Counted from the stretch's first letter, positions 53,031 to 61,588 are shown. The stretch is DNA of 64,000 nucleotides from Bacillus alkalicellulosilyticus (GCF_002019795.1 NZ_KV917381.1:3318068-3382067); one strand, 5' to 3'. Notes: a model not told the origin generated them from the letters alone. Program-made: numbers and translations.

Positions 53031-54017
53031 TTATTTTATTACTTTCATCTTCATCAAGCCTGTTGTCATAAACCAAGAGAGGATTCCGAAAAGGAAAAAA
53101 CCTATCCAGTAAAAAATAATGGCGAGCGTAGAATACATATATGAAACGAATCCTGATACCATCAATCCTCCAAGTAAACTAAAGCATAAGACCATTCCAA
53201 TTTTAAAAAGAGGTTCAAGCTCTTTAAAAACAAGGAACTCACCATTATATTCAATTTGATTCTTTTCATACAACCACTGTCCTAACATCGTAAAGACGAT
53301 AGTCGCCATTAGTGGAACCCATATAGGTCCTGAATATAGAGGTTCAATCGAGTAAAGCGGCCAGACAAAATACTCAAAATATAGCGTTTGGTTGAAATAG
53401 AAATCAAAGACAACGTTTGTGAACCCATGAACTAAAAATAAAAATCCTAGCGGGAAAAAAATGAAAATGAAAGTTAGAATAACCTGAGAAACCAATTCAC
53501 CAGCAATCGTTCCAATCAACATCGCAAAACTAAACGTGGCTAAATATCCAAGAAGTGGAATGAGATACAATTCCCTAACACTCACACTCTCAACTAACAC
53601 CCCATACTCTGATGTAGCCACCATGAAGTAGGCAATCAAGTAACTGATTGAAAAAGGGATAACAATTACTGCCACTCCTAACAACCATTTGGACATAAAC
53701 ATCACATTACGTTTATAAGGAAGGGCGAAGGAAAAATCATTTCTTCTCGTATTTCTCTCTGCACCTATGAACATCGCAGCCATCAGTATAATTAAAAACG
53801 TCGAAATAACGGAAGCAAATCCTCCTTGCAGCGCCATTGACACATCCAATTGTGTTGGGGATGTTTGATAATGCATCTCCATTTGTTTCCAAGAATCTAA
53901 TTGACTCGTGATCAAGACAGGGTACCCAAACATATAAATAAGGAGTAGTCCTAGTGCAAACAGTTTAATAGGTTTCCATTCCTTAACAAAAAGAGCCTTA
54001 GATAACATCTTGCTCAC
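53031..54017 (-). CDS. ABC-2 type permease of YtrABC-like system
   Basis: 328 aa with about eight hydrophobic helices and no conserved catalytic motif. Overlaps the ATPase gene by 20 bp, so it is that protein's membrane partner. B. subtilis YtrC/YtrD are similar permeases in the cell-wall-antibiotic-induced ytr operon. Here there is only one permease and no YtrE/F pair, so this is a reduced version. Substrate unknown; envelope stress is inferred from the regulator. Confidence 0.78.
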   Translation of the reverse strand: MSKMLSKALFVKEWKPIKLFALGLLLIYMFGYPVLITSQLDSWKQMEMHYQTSPTQLDVSMALQGGFASVISTFLIILMAAMFIGAERNTRRNDFSFALPYKRNVMFMSKWLLGVAVIVIPFSISYLIAYFMVATSEYGVLVESVSVRELYLIPLLGYLATFSFAMLIGTIAGELVSQVILTFIFIFFPLGFLFLVHGFTNVVFDFYFNQTLYFEYFVWPLYSIEPLYSGPIWVPLMATIVFTMLGQWLYEKNQIEYNGEFLVFKELEPLFKIGMVLCFSLLGGLMVSGFVSYMYSTLAIIFYWIGFFLFGILSWFMTTGLMKMKVIK

Positions 54018-54876
54018 CTCCTAGCTTCGACACGAAGACATCTTCTAAACCGACTGGTAATTCTTCAAGTAGCAGAGGTTTTTCCTGTTCGATTAAAGCA
54101 GCTACTTCTTCATTTTTATTATCTAAAAGTAGCGTATACACTCTTCCTGTTTGAGCTAACACTGTCACTCTCTTTTCTATTACTTCTGGAATGTATTCTG
54201 TAAAGACAACCTGTAATTTCTTATAAGCTGCTTTAATTTCATCCAACTTATAATCGGAATCTAGTTTTCCATCCTTAATCATGACAATTTTATCTGCCAT
54301 AAACTCAAGTTCATCTAGTCGATGCGATGAGATAATTACAGAAACTTGACTCTGTTCAACTTCTTCAATAATGAACTGCAAAATTTTCTTTTTTATGATT
54401 ACATCAAGACCGTCTGTTGGTTCATCGAGTAATATATATTTTGCTTTGGTCGAGAATGCTAATACTAAAGAAAATAAAGCTTTCATTCCTTTTGAATAGT
54501 TCTTGATTTTTTGGGTTTTCGGTAAAGAGAAGCGTTCTAGTAATTCTTCGAAATAAACAATATCGAACCTTGGATAGACTTCTTTATAAAACGCAGCAAT
54601 TTCATAGGTTGAATAGTTTTTAAGAGCTTCTGAGGAATCAGGAACAAACATGATATCTCGTTTACTTTGGGGATAAACGTACACACTCTTATTATTTATA
54701 AAGACATCACCGCTAGTTGGAACTAATATACCAACGAGCAATCGAAGTAACGTTGTTTTCCCGGCCCCGTTTCTTCCAACCAATCCTACAATTTCACCTG
54801 GATTTAATTGAAAGGTAATGTCAGACAACACCTCTTTGTTGTGTATCACCTTTGATAGACTCTTAACTTCTATCAT
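53998..54876 (-). CDS. ytrB: ABC transporter ATPase, YtrB-like
   Basis: 292 aa. Walker A GRNGAGKTTLLRLLVG, Walker B YILLDEPTDGLD and H-loop SSHRLDE are clear. The signature reads YSKGMKALFS, a degenerate LSGGQ seen in this subfamily. The C-terminal 70 residues form an extra regulatory-like domain. Overlaps the GntR regulator gene by 14 bp. Partner of the adjacent permease. Confidence 0.85.
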   Translation of the reverse strand: MIEVKSLSKVIHNKEVLSDITFQLNPGEIVGLVGRNGAGKTTLLRLLVGILVPTSGDVFINNKSVYVYPQSKRDIMFVPDSSEALKNYSTYEIAAFYKEVYPRFDIVYFEELLERFSLPKTQKIKNYSKGMKALFSLVLAFSTKAKYILLDEPTDGLDVIIKKKILQFIIEEVEQSQVSVIISSHRLDELEFMADKIVMIKDGKLDSDYKLDEIKAAYKKLQVVFTEYIPEVIEKRVTVLAQTGRVYTLLLDNKNEEVAALIEQEKPLLLEELPVGLEDVFVSKLGGEQDVI

Positions 54877-55261
54877 CTGCTTGTTCCCTCATTTCTCTAT
54901 ATATTTCCTGAACCCATTTATTCATTTCGTCTATTGTAATCCCTAAGTATTTACATTCAATGATTATTTTTTCTAATTCTTTTTTCATCGCAATCACCTG
55001 TTTTTCTGTCGCTTCTTGAATTTGATGTTCAGCAACAAAAGTCCCTTTCCCTCTTAAAGTTACAATAACTCCTTGGCGCTCTAATTCTTGGTACGCCTTA
55101 GAAACTGTGTTTGGATTAATCACAATACTTGAAGACAACTCTCGTACTGAAGGAAGCTTATCATCAGGTTTTAATATTCCTTTAACACACATTTCTTTGA
55201 CCTGTTGGATAATCTGCTCATATAAAGGGATATTGCTTTTTGGGTCGATTCGGACGATCAT
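54863..55261 (-). CDS. ytrA: GntR-family repressor, YtrA-like
   Basis: 132 aa, short YtrA subfamily. The winged-helix domain starts IDPKSNIPLYEQIIQQVKE and continues with DKLPSVRELSSSIVINPNTV and QGVIVTLRGKGTFV. A short C-terminal dimerisation helix replaces a ligand domain. GAGGTGG precedes the ATG. A YtrA-type operator lies 17 bp upstream, so it likely represses its own operon. Confidence 0.88.
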   Translation of the reverse strand: MIVRIDPKSNIPLYEQIIQQVKEMCVKGILKPDDKLPSVRELSSSIVINPNTVSKAYQELERQGVIVTLRGKGTFVAEHQIQEATEKQVIAMKKELEKIIIECKYLGITIDEMNKWVQEIYREMREQADDRS

Positions 55262-55277
55262 GTATTCACCACCTCAA

Positions 55278-55302
55278 AGTGTACTACTAACTATAATACA
55301 CC
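55278..55302 (-). promoter_or_regulatory. YtrA-type operator
   Basis: AGTGTA-N13-TACACC, one base from the B. subtilis YtrA inverted repeat AGTGTA-N13-TACACT, located just upstream of the ytrA-like start. Confidence 0.78.
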
Positions 55303-55447
55303 TAACACAATATTCCATTCTTTGAAAATTGTCAACACTTCTATAACGAATAAGAAGTAGATACTGAATTTTGGTGATATAGGATGTGTAATTCTTGAAG
55401 GTGATGGGTAAAAAAAGAACAGAAACAAATAAATCGGAGGAATTTAT

Positions 55448-56833
55448 ATGGAATTTCGAATTGAGAAGGATACAATTGGAGAAATCAAAGTTCCCAAAGC
55501 AAAATCGTGGGGAGCTCAAACTCAAAGAAGCATTGAAAATTTTAAAATTGGAACAGAAAAAATGCCTCAAGAAGTAATAAAAGCTTTTGCTATTTTAAAG
55601 AGCGCATGCGCCAAAAGCAATCATACACTTGGAAACCTTGATGAAACGAAAGCTGATGTTATCCAAGAAGTATCTGAACAGATTATATCTGGGACATTAG
55701 ACGACCAATTTCCGCTTGTCGTATGGCAAACTGGGAGTGGAACGCAAACAAATATGAACATCAACGAGGTGATTTCGTTTGAAGGAAATAAACGATTGAA
55801 AGATCGCGGTCTCGACCTCACTATCCACCCTAACGATGATGTAAACCGATCGCAAAGCTCAAATGATACATATCCAACCGCGATGCACATTGCAGCAAAA
55901 GTAAAAATGGAGGATGAGCTTTTGCCAGCTCTCCGAAAACTAAAAAAAGCTCTTTTGGAAAAAGAAAAAGAGTTTGATTCGATTATTAAAATTGGGCGAA
56001 CTCATCTTCAAGACGCGACCCCTTTAACTCTAGGGCAAGAGGTTAGCGGTTGGAGGAGAATGCTTGAAAAAACAGAGCAAATGATTACAGAAAGTACAGC
56101 CTATTTAAGCGAGTTAGCGATTGGTGGTACGGCTGTGGGAACAGGTATAAATGCTCTCCCAAAGTTTGGTGAAACCGTTGCTACAGAGATATCAAAGAAA
56201 ACTGGCGTTTCTTTTGCGTCAGCTCTCAATAAATTTCATTCGTTAACAAGTCATGATGAATTGGTTCACTCCCATGGAGCATTAAAAGCTCTTGCAGCTG
56301 ACTTAATGAAAATTGCCAATGATGTTAGGTGGTTAGCTAGTGGGCCTCGCTCGGGGATTGGTGAATTAATAATTCCTGCCAATGAACCTGGAAGCTCAAT
56401 TATGCCAGGCAAAGTAAATCCGACACAAAGCGAAGCATTAACGATGGTTTGTGCACAAGTGATGGGTAATGATGCGACAATCGGCTTTGCGGCTAGCCAA
56501 GGAAACTTCGAACTCAATGTTTTTAAACCCGTCATCATTTATAATTATTTACAATCTGTTCAACTGTTAACGGATTCAATGAACTCCTTTACGGACAGAG
56601 CAATTGAAGGCCTTACTCCAAACCATGAAGTGATTAAGCGGCATGTTGATAATTCACTTATGCTTGTAACAGCGTTAAATCCTCATATCGGTTATGAGAA
56701 AGCAGCCTTTATTGCCAAAAAAGCTCATACAGAGGGAACCACCCTCCGCGAAGCCGCCATCGCCAGCCAACTCTTAACAGCTGAGCAATTCGACGAAATT
56801 GTCCGTCCCGAAAAAATGGTAAATCCACAGTAA
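55448..56833 (+). CDS. fumC: Fumarate hydratase class II
   Basis: Converts fumarate to L-malate in the citric acid cycle. 461 aa, the standard length. Signature [16 protein letters not shown] with the mobile active-site Ser, [25 protein letters not shown] and [10 protein letters not shown] are present. Cytoplasmic homotetramer, iron-independent. CGGAGGAAT precedes the ATG. Monocistronic with a terminator. Confidence 0.96.
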   Translation: MEFRIEKDTIGEIKVPKAKSWGAQTQRSIENFKIGTEKMPQEVIKAFAILKSACAKSNHTLGNLDETKADVIQEVSEQIISGTLDDQFPLVVWQTGSGTQTNMNINEVISFEGNKRLKDRGLDLTIHPNDDVNRSQSSNDTYPTAMHIAAKVKMEDELLPALRKLKKALLEKEKEFDSIIKIGRTHLQDATPLTLGQEVSGWRRMLEKTEQMITESTAYLSELAIGGTAVGTGINALPKFGETVATEISKKTGVSFASALNKFHSLTSHDELVHSHGALKALAADLMKIANDVRWLASGPRSGIGELIIPANEPGSSIMPGKVNPTQSEALTMVCAQVMGNDATIGFAASQGNFELNVFKPVIIYNYLQSVQLLTDSMNSFTDRAIEGLTPNHEVIKRHVDNSLMLVTALNPHIGYEKAAFIAKKAHTEGTTLREAAIASQLLTAEQFDEIVRPEKMVNPQ

Positions 56834-56855
56834 AAAAGGGAAGTTAATTAAATCT

Positions 56856-56903
56856 AAAAAGGAATGGACCATGAGAATATACCATCAGGTCCTTTCCTTT
56901 TCT
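56856..56903 (+). terminator. Terminator after fumC
   Basis: AAAAGGAATGGACC / GGTCCTTTCCTTTT stem; bidirectional. Confidence 0.85.
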
Positions 56904-56905
56904 TA

Positions 56906-57103
56906 TTACATCGTTGATTCAGACATTTCATCAAATGTATATCGAACTACATATTTTTCTGTCTTTAACTTTTTAATTTCTACACAAGGACCAATCTCAT
57001 ATCCATTATGCCAATTATCTTCAAGCTTGGCCTTTAAACAACCCGCTTGAAATTTTGATTTAAATGTCTTTTTCCAATAAATCCAACGTGGTTTGTTAGC
57101 CAT
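56906..57103 (-). CDS. Small hypothetical protein, 65 aa
   Basis: Basic, Trp/Lys/Tyr-rich protein (KPRWIYWKKTFKSKFQAG at the N-terminus) with two Cys and a strand-rich C-terminus (KTEKYVVRYTFDEM). AGGGAC lies 6 bp before the ATG and a terminator follows. I do not recognise it. The length and composition suggest a small beta-barrel-like cytoplasmic protein. Confidence 0.5.
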   Translation of the reverse strand: MANKPRWIYWKKTFKSKFQAGCLKAKLEDNWHNGYEIGPCVEIKKLKTEKYVVRYTFDEMSESTM

Positions 57104-57165
57104 CTTTTGTCCCTAGCCTTTCATCGATTTCTCTATATTGTAACCGATTTCCCAAAAAACTTCAC

Positions 57166-57190
57166 AAAAAAACCGCTTTGCGGTTTTTTT
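57166..57190. repeat. CCGCTTTGCGG hairpin, left flank of composite element
   Basis: A-run, CCGC TTT GCGG, T-run. The same hairpin with longer arms recurs at 57290-57323, so the composite element between them is bracketed by near-identical sequences. Confidence 0.7.
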
Positions 57191-57281
57191 GAAGCACTGT
57201 GCGAAGCCGCTACCATTTTTTAAAGTCCAACAAAAGTCGGGTTCTTTTGTTGGACGCTAGCGTGCGAAGCCAGTGCACTTC
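57191..57281. repeat. Composite covarying hairpin element, copy 3
   Basis: Outer stem GCACTG (57194-57199) / CAGTGC (57271-57276). Internal loop TGCGAAGC (57200-57207) opposite TGCGAAGC (57263-57270). Inner stem CGCTA (57208-57212) / TAGCG (57258-57262). Apical 12-bp stem GTCCAACAAAAG / CTTTTGTTGGAC (57225-57236 / 57244-57255). Confidence 0.8.
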
Positions 57282-57289
57282 TTCGAAAA

Positions 57290-57323
57290 CCCCCAAAAAA
57301 CCGCTTTGCGGTTTTTTTGGGGG
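57290..57323. repeat. CCGCTTTGCGG hairpin, right flank
   Basis: CCCCCAAAAAACCGC / GCGGTTTTTTTGGGGG stem with a TTT loop; partner of 57166-57190. Confidence 0.8.
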
Positions 57324-57503
57324 ACACAGATGACCTTATTTTCATCAAATCTATCGTATTTCTTCTCTAACGGACTCAGATGCACTTATTTATAAAAAAC
57401 AAGCAAAAATCATATGATTTTGCTAAAATAATGGAACGTGTGTCCGTAACTTCACTATAATAGGCATTTTTATTAAAATAGCGCACCGTATGTCCGATAC
57501 GCT
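57321..57503. repeat. Four degenerate CGGAC-type units, two in each orientation
   Basis: Plus: GGGACACAGATGACCTTATTTT (about 57321-57342) has 22 bases and its core is GGACACAGATG; then CGGACTCAGATGCACTTATT (57371-57390). Minus: CGGACACACGTTCC (near 57436-57449) and CGGACATACGG (near 57486-57496), each followed by TATTTT. The inverted pairs face each other. Confidence 0.6.
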
Positions 57504-57506
57504 ATG

Positions 57507-57598
57507 AAGGGTGGAACAAAAGGTTAAAAAACAGAGGGCACTGAAAAAGTTAAAAACCGAACTTTTTCAATGCCCTCAAAAAACAACCTTTTATCCTA
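57507..57598. repeat. Nested hairpin, GGAACAAAAGG / GAGGGCACTG family
   Basis: Outer arms GGGTGGAACAAAAGGTT / AACCTTTTATCC; inner perfect-like stem GAGGGCACTGAAAAAGTT (57534-57551) / AACTTTTTCAATGCCCTC (57560-57577). Terminator position for the yutG-like gene. Confidence 0.75.
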
Positions 57599-57608
57599 TT
57601 TTCTCTTA

Positions 57609-58160
57609 TCAACCTATTAAGTCTTCATCTTCGCGTTGAGAAATTTCATCGCGACTCCGATTTTCATCACGGTCTCTTAGACGATGAGCTAATCTTGCTG
57701 CTGCACTAGCTGCAATGCTGCAAACTAAATCATCTAAAAAGGTGTGAGTTTTACTTTTATCCATATCTAAATCTTTAATAATTCCATATTTTGCTTTATC
57801 TAAATAGCCGAAGGTTGTTACCGCAATACTACCGAATCCAAATACAGAACCTAATGCAATCGTTTCATCTACTCCAAATAAACCTTCGTCGGACCTTACT
57901 ATCGATAATAACGGCTCCGATAGTAATCCTTTTTCTGCTAATTTATCTAACTCAACACCGACTAATATGGCATGTTGAATTTCCCTTTTCCAAAGAACAG
58001 CATTTGCGCTTTCAATGCAATCTTCCATTTGTAAGTCAGGGTTATATTTAGCTTGAAGGTCATAAACAATATTAGCAATCGCTTGTATCGTTACGCCTCT
58101 TTCTTCAAGGAGCCTTCTAGCCGCTTGCTCAACTATATTGCATGGTACAGGTATTTTCAT
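57609..58160 (-). CDS. yutG: Phosphatidylglycerophosphatase A-like protein (YutG family)
   Basis: 183 aa. PgpA/YutG fold residues: DETIALGSVFGFGSIAVTTFGYLDK and THTFLDDLVCSIAASAAARL. In this family, Bacillus YutG members may act on lipid phosphates, though the catalytic role is less certain than for proteobacterial PgpA. The C-terminal tail is rich in Arg/Asp/Glu (RDRDENRSRDE). GGGAGGG precedes the ATG. Monocistronic. Confidence 0.78.
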   Translation of the reverse strand: MKIPVPCNIVEQAARRLLEERGVTIQAIANIVYDLQAKYNPDLQMEDCIESANAVLWKREIQHAILVGVELDKLAEKGLLSEPLLSIVRSDEGLFGVDETIALGSVFGFGSIAVTTFGYLDKAKYGIIKDLDMDKSKTHTFLDDLVCSIAASAAARLAHRLRDRDENRSRDEISQREDEDLIG

Positions 58161-58297
58161 AGTATATCCCTCCCTATTACTATTTTATCACACATGAGAG
58201 TTTGAAAGTCTAGAAATATGTAAAATAATTGGTACAATACCCTTACCATCATATGGTACACTGTCAATATTATGATAAGAAGGGATTATATAATTGT

Positions 58298-59041
58298 ATG
58301 CATCGCTTATATGGTAAAATAACCGAACATTCTTTACAAAGTCGTTTTTTAGAGAAGGAGATGGAAGTCATCGTTTACCTTCCTCCAACCTATTCTCCTT
58401 TGTATACATATCCTGTATTATACGCTCAGGATGGCAAAGATTATTTTTTGAACGGAAGAATGGCTAGACAAGTAGAAGAATTAATTAAAGACAACAAAAT
58501 GAAGGATATCATTGTTGTTGGTATCCCATATGAGTCCGTTTCTGCAAGAAGAAGTATGTATCATCCAGAAGGTGAGCTGCATGAAAGGTATTTACGTTTT
58601 TTTGCTGAGGAACTTGTACCTTTTGTTGACAGCAACTTTCAAACAGAGCATTTAGCTACTGGGAGAACACTCATCGGTTCCTCACTAGGAGCAAGCTTTT
58701 CACTGATGGCGACGTTAAGCTATCCTCATTCGTTTGGTCAGCTTATCCTTCAGTCTCCCTATGTAAATGATGAGATCCTCTCTGCCGTCGAGAACAGTGA
58801 CATGACTCATCAAATCGAGGTGTACCACATCATCGGAACACAAGAAACTGCCGTGCAAACAACCAATGGATTAACTGTAGATTTTGTAGCTCCCAATCAA
58901 AAGTTACAAAAAATTCTTCAAAAAAAACATCCTGTTTATTCTTATCGTGAATTTGATGGGGAGCACTTATGGAAACATTGGCAGCAAGATCTTTCACGAG
59001 CTCTTATGTTTATGTTTGCAACAAAAGATATAGAAGAGTAA
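58298..59041 (+). CDS. Putative esterase, alpha/beta hydrolase (YjcH-like)
   Basis: About 247 aa, PF00756 esterase type. The N-terminal strand is MEVIVYLPPTYSPLYTYPVLY. The nucleophile elbow is IGSSLGAS, with Ser as nucleophile; the catalytic His is likely in FDGEHLWKHW. The longest frame begins at 58229, but family similarity begins near residue 24 and AGAAGGGA is 12 bp before ATG 58298. The adjacent GNAT gene pairs as B. subtilis yjcH with yjcF. The substrate is unknown. Confidence 0.72.
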   Translation: MHRLYGKITEHSLQSRFLEKEMEVIVYLPPTYSPLYTYPVLYAQDGKDYFLNGRMARQVEELIKDNKMKDIIVVGIPYESVSARRSMYHPEGELHERYLRFFAEELVPFVDSNFQTEHLATGRTLIGSSLGASFSLMATLSYPHSFGQLILQSPYVNDEILSAVENSDMTHQIEVYHIIGTQETAVQTTNGLTVDFVAPNQKLQKILQKKHPVYSYREFDGEHLWKHWQQDLSRALMFMFATKDIEE

Positions 59042-59077
59042 AGTAGAATTGGAAAAATGTATGGAGGGAAGAATGAC

Positions 59078-59500
59078 ATGAATGTAGCTATAGTAAGTAA
59101 TGAAAAACAATTAAAAGATGCTTTCCATGTACGAACGGTTGTGTTTATTGAGGAACAAAACGTTCCGCTTGAAGAAGAAATTGACCAATTTGAGGACGAA
59201 GCTACACATTTTGTAGTGTATGACAAGGAAAAACCAGTTGGTGCAGGGCGTCTTCGTGAAGTTGATGGATATGCTAAAGTAGAGCGAATTTGTATCCTCT
59301 CTAGTTATCGCGGCAAAGGAGTTGGCGTACTTCTTATGGAATACATTGAGTCTTTAAGTAAAGCTAAGGGATTACAAAAAGCAAAGTTGAATGCGCAGAC
59401 TCATGCAGAGCATTTTTATCAAAAATTAGGGTATGAAACCGTGTCTGGTGAGTTTTTAGATGCCGGAATTCCACATGTCACGATGACAAAAACACTATAA
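59078..59500 (+). CDS. GNAT-family N-acetyltransferase (YjcF-like)
   Basis: 140 aa. HVRTVVFIEEQNVPLEEEID opening and the acetyl-CoA site ILSSYRGKGVGVLLMEYIE, with AEHFYQKLGYE in motif B, typical of YjcF/ElaA-like acetyltransferases. GGAGGG lies 10 bp before ATG 59078. It follows the esterase gene by 36 bp and is probably cotranscribed. Substrate unknown. Confidence 0.85.
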   Translation: MNVAIVSNEKQLKDAFHVRTVVFIEEQNVPLEEEIDQFEDEATHFVVYDKEKPVGAGRLREVDGYAKVERICILSSYRGKGVGVLLMEYIESLSKAKGLQKAKLNAQTHAEHFYQKLGYETVSGEFLDAGIPHVTMTKTL

Positions 59501-59510
59501 TCGCAAATAA

Positions 59511-59548
59511 GACAGGCTTTCTAAATTATAAGATAGCCTGTTTTTCTT
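59511..59548 (+). terminator. Terminator of yjcH-yjcF-like pair
   Basis: GACAGGCTT / AAGATAGCCTGT stem-loop followed by TTTTTC. Confidence 0.8.
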
Positions 59549-59608
59549 TGTTCTTCTTTTGTCATTGTTTTCATAGCTTGTCAGTATAGAGCTTTAGAGG
59601 TGATAGCT

Positions 59609-60118
59609 ATGAGAATTATGGAAGAATTTAAGGAATTCGCTATGCGTGGAAATGTGGTAGATATGAGTATAGGAGTTATTATTGGAACAACGTTTGCAAA
59701 AATTGTGCAATCGTTCGTGGACGATGTCCTTATGCCTCCTATTGGTTTATTGGTTGGCCAAGTTGACTTCTCAAATTTATATATTAATCTGTCAAATGAA
59801 ACATTTGAAACACTTCAAGATGCAAGAGAAGCTGGTGCCCCCACTTTAAATTATGGTATCTTTTTAAACCATATCATACATTTTATGATTGTTGCTTTTG
59901 TATTGTTTATGTTTGTTAGACAAATGAATCGGATTCGAAGACCTGATGAAAATCTGTTGGATAGTATCAAAACGAAGACCTGTTCATTTTGTTTTTCAGT
60001 GATCCCTTATAAAGCTAGTCGCTGTCCAAAATGCACATCCGATCTTACACGAAAAACAAAAGAAACCCCTTCTAGTAGGAAAAAAGAACATGCGGTAATA
60101 CGATTTAAAGGCCGTTAA
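59609..60118 (+). CDS. mscL: Large-conductance mechanosensitive channel with C-terminal zinc ribbon
   Basis: 169 aa. The MscL core has FAMRGNVVDMSIGVIIGTTF (TM1 pore), VDDVLMPPIG and the TM2 IIHFMIVAFVLFMFVRQMNR. A C-terminal extension of about 50 residues, beyond the usual end, has CSFCFSVIPYKASRCPKC: two CxxC pairs forming a zinc ribbon, then a basic tail. AGAGGTG is 7 bp before ATG 59609; the GTG at 59600 is inside that site. Convergent with the HNH gene (4-bp overlap of stops). Confidence 0.88.
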   Translation: MRIMEEFKEFAMRGNVVDMSIGVIIGTTFAKIVQSFVDDVLMPPIGLLVGQVDFSNLYINLSNETFETLQDAREAGAPTLNYGIFLNHIIHFMIVAFVLFMFVRQMNRIRRPDENLLDSIKTKTCSFCFSVIPYKASRCPKCTSDLTRKTKETPSSRKKEHAVIRFKGR

Positions 60119-60417
60119 CGTGGACCTTTACGACTGTTTGACTTTTTAATTTTCACCATTTGCGTTGGCGCTTGTTTGCGAATCCATTTTAAGTATTTTT
60201 TAATTTTCTCATCTGCTTGTAAACTTTTAATGGTATGTAAACGTAAGGCTAACTCTTTGTTTGTATATAAGGCATGAATTTGTTTGTGACATGGGATACA
60301 TAACATGGCTTTTGCTAGTAACGCCCCACCCTCTTCTCTTGGAATTAAATGATGTACAGTTAGCTGTGATGTTTCTCTCCCACATAGTTCGCAAGTGGTT
60401 CGCTTTTGATGTTCCAA
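60115..60417 (-). CDS. HNH endonuclease family small protein
   Basis: 100 aa. The zinc-HNH core is CELCGRETSQLTVHHLIPRE and MLCIPCHKQIH: two CxxC pairs plus HH and H. The C-terminus is basic and Lys/Arg-rich, suited to DNA. Start is TTG. It overlaps or abuts the preceding MBL gene end (7 bp away) and is probably cotranscribed. Small stand-alone HNH proteins are common in Bacillus, and function is unclear. Confidence 0.72.
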   Translation of the reverse strand: MEHQKRTTCELCGRETSQLTVHHLIPREEGGALLAKAMLCIPCHKQIHALYTNKELALRLHTIKSLQADEKIKKYLKWIRKQAPTQMVKIKKSNSRKGPR

Positions 60418-60423
60418 GGGCCT

Positions 60424-61329
60424 TCATCCTTTATTCTTGTTTTCCTTTATTACAAAGCTATTTTCAACAAAAGCATATTCTACCTTACCATCTAATACAA
60501 GTGCTTGAACATATGCTGCTACGGCAGTGCGATAAAGCGCCCATGACGTTATGTTTGTTATCTGAATCCCCCGCAGTGTACACATGTTTTTACTCATTTG
60601 TTCCCACTCCACATGTTTCTGCTCCTGAATGTAAGTAAGACATTCTTGTTTTACTTGTAAATGATATTCAATGTTTAGTTGAATCGTTTCTTGATAATTC
60701 TCTTCATACACTCCATGCCCTGGAACTGCCCCTATTACATCGATTGTCATTAGTCTTTTCAACGATTCTATCGTTTGATTTACGTCGATAACAAACGGTA
60801 TGTTATGTTTATGTAATGTTTTTTTGTCAAAGTAAGCATCTGCAGCGTAAAGAATCCCCTCACATTCAAGTCCTAATTGACCATAACTATGCCCAGGCAG
60901 GGGATGAAGGAGGATATTGATGTCTCCAATCGTTTGTTCTCCTTCTTCGCAAACAACGTCCACATGAATTGGGTTCCCTTCAATAAATTTATTTCGTAAT
61001 TCCTGTGGCGGTTCTACCCCATTAAATAGATAAATCGATTCTAGCTTAGGATAAGAAAGTATCGCTTCTTCAAACTTTGGAGCAAATATAGAAACTTGGA
61101 ATTTCTTTTGAAGATAAGAAGCCCCTCCATAGTGGTCGGCATGGGCATGCGTAATAAATAAGTGCGTCAATGGCCATTTGTTGTTTTGTAATATTTTTGT
61201 TATTTTTTTTGCTGCCCCTTCATCAAGACCTGCATCAATAAGAAGGCCCGTATTGCCTTTTTTAATGTATCCCACATTTACATTGCCGTGAAAATAACTA
61301 CACGTTTCAGTAATTTGTTTATACTCCAC
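60424..61329 (-). CDS. Metallo-beta-lactamase-fold hydrolase
   Basis: 301 aa. The di-zinc motif THAHADHYGG, PGHSYGQLGL, AADAYFD and GHGVYEE fill the conserved MBL positions. Start GTG 61329 lies 3-5 bp after AAGGGGAG and inside the end of the preceding small membrane gene; ATG 61362 is a longer alternative that lacks a clear site. Members include glyoxalase II-like, RNase-like and quorum-lactonase types. I cannot pick a substrate. Confidence 0.8.
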   Translation of the reverse strand: MEYKQITETCSYFHGNVNVGYIKKGNTGLLIDAGLDEGAAKKITKILQNNKWPLTHLFITHAHADHYGGASYLQKKFQVSIFAPKFEEAILSYPKLESIYLFNGVEPPQELRNKFIEGNPIHVDVVCEEGEQTIGDINILLHPLPGHSYGQLGLECEGILYAADAYFDKKTLHKHNIPFVIDVNQTIESLKRLMTIDVIGAVPGHGVYEENYQETIQLNIEYHLQVKQECLTYIQEQKHVEWEQMSKNMCTLRGIQITNITSWALYRTAVAAYVQALVLDGKVEYAFVENSFVIKENKNKG

Positions 61330-61504
61330 TCTCTCCCCTTCTTTCTCGACGGTATTGGACAATAACCATTAACACGAAGTTAAGTCCAACCAGCAAACTT
61401 ATAAAAGGACCAAACAAGAAAACACTTTCATGAACCCATCCAATGTATAAAAAATAACTTGAAATCAATGTAACAAATATACCAAGAAATAGAAATATGA
61501 TCAT
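61319..61504 (-). CDS. Small two-helix membrane protein, 61 aa
   Basis: Two predicted membrane helices (MIIFLFLGIFVTLISSYFLY; FISLLVGLNFVLMVIV) and a basic RRERRGESG tail. AAAGGAGA before ATG 61504 fits best; ATG 61510 is too close. Its end overlaps the MBL start, so they form an operon. Unknown function. Confidence 0.6.
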   Translation of the reverse strand: MIIFLFLGIFVTLISSYFLYIGWVHESVFLFGPFISLLVGLNFVLMVIVQYRRERRGESGV

Positions 61505-61588
61505 CTTCATTCTCCTTTATTAATAACTGTTGTATCTCTATTATTTGGAAATGAATATGATCTATTCAACTTTACAGATTTAAAAAAA

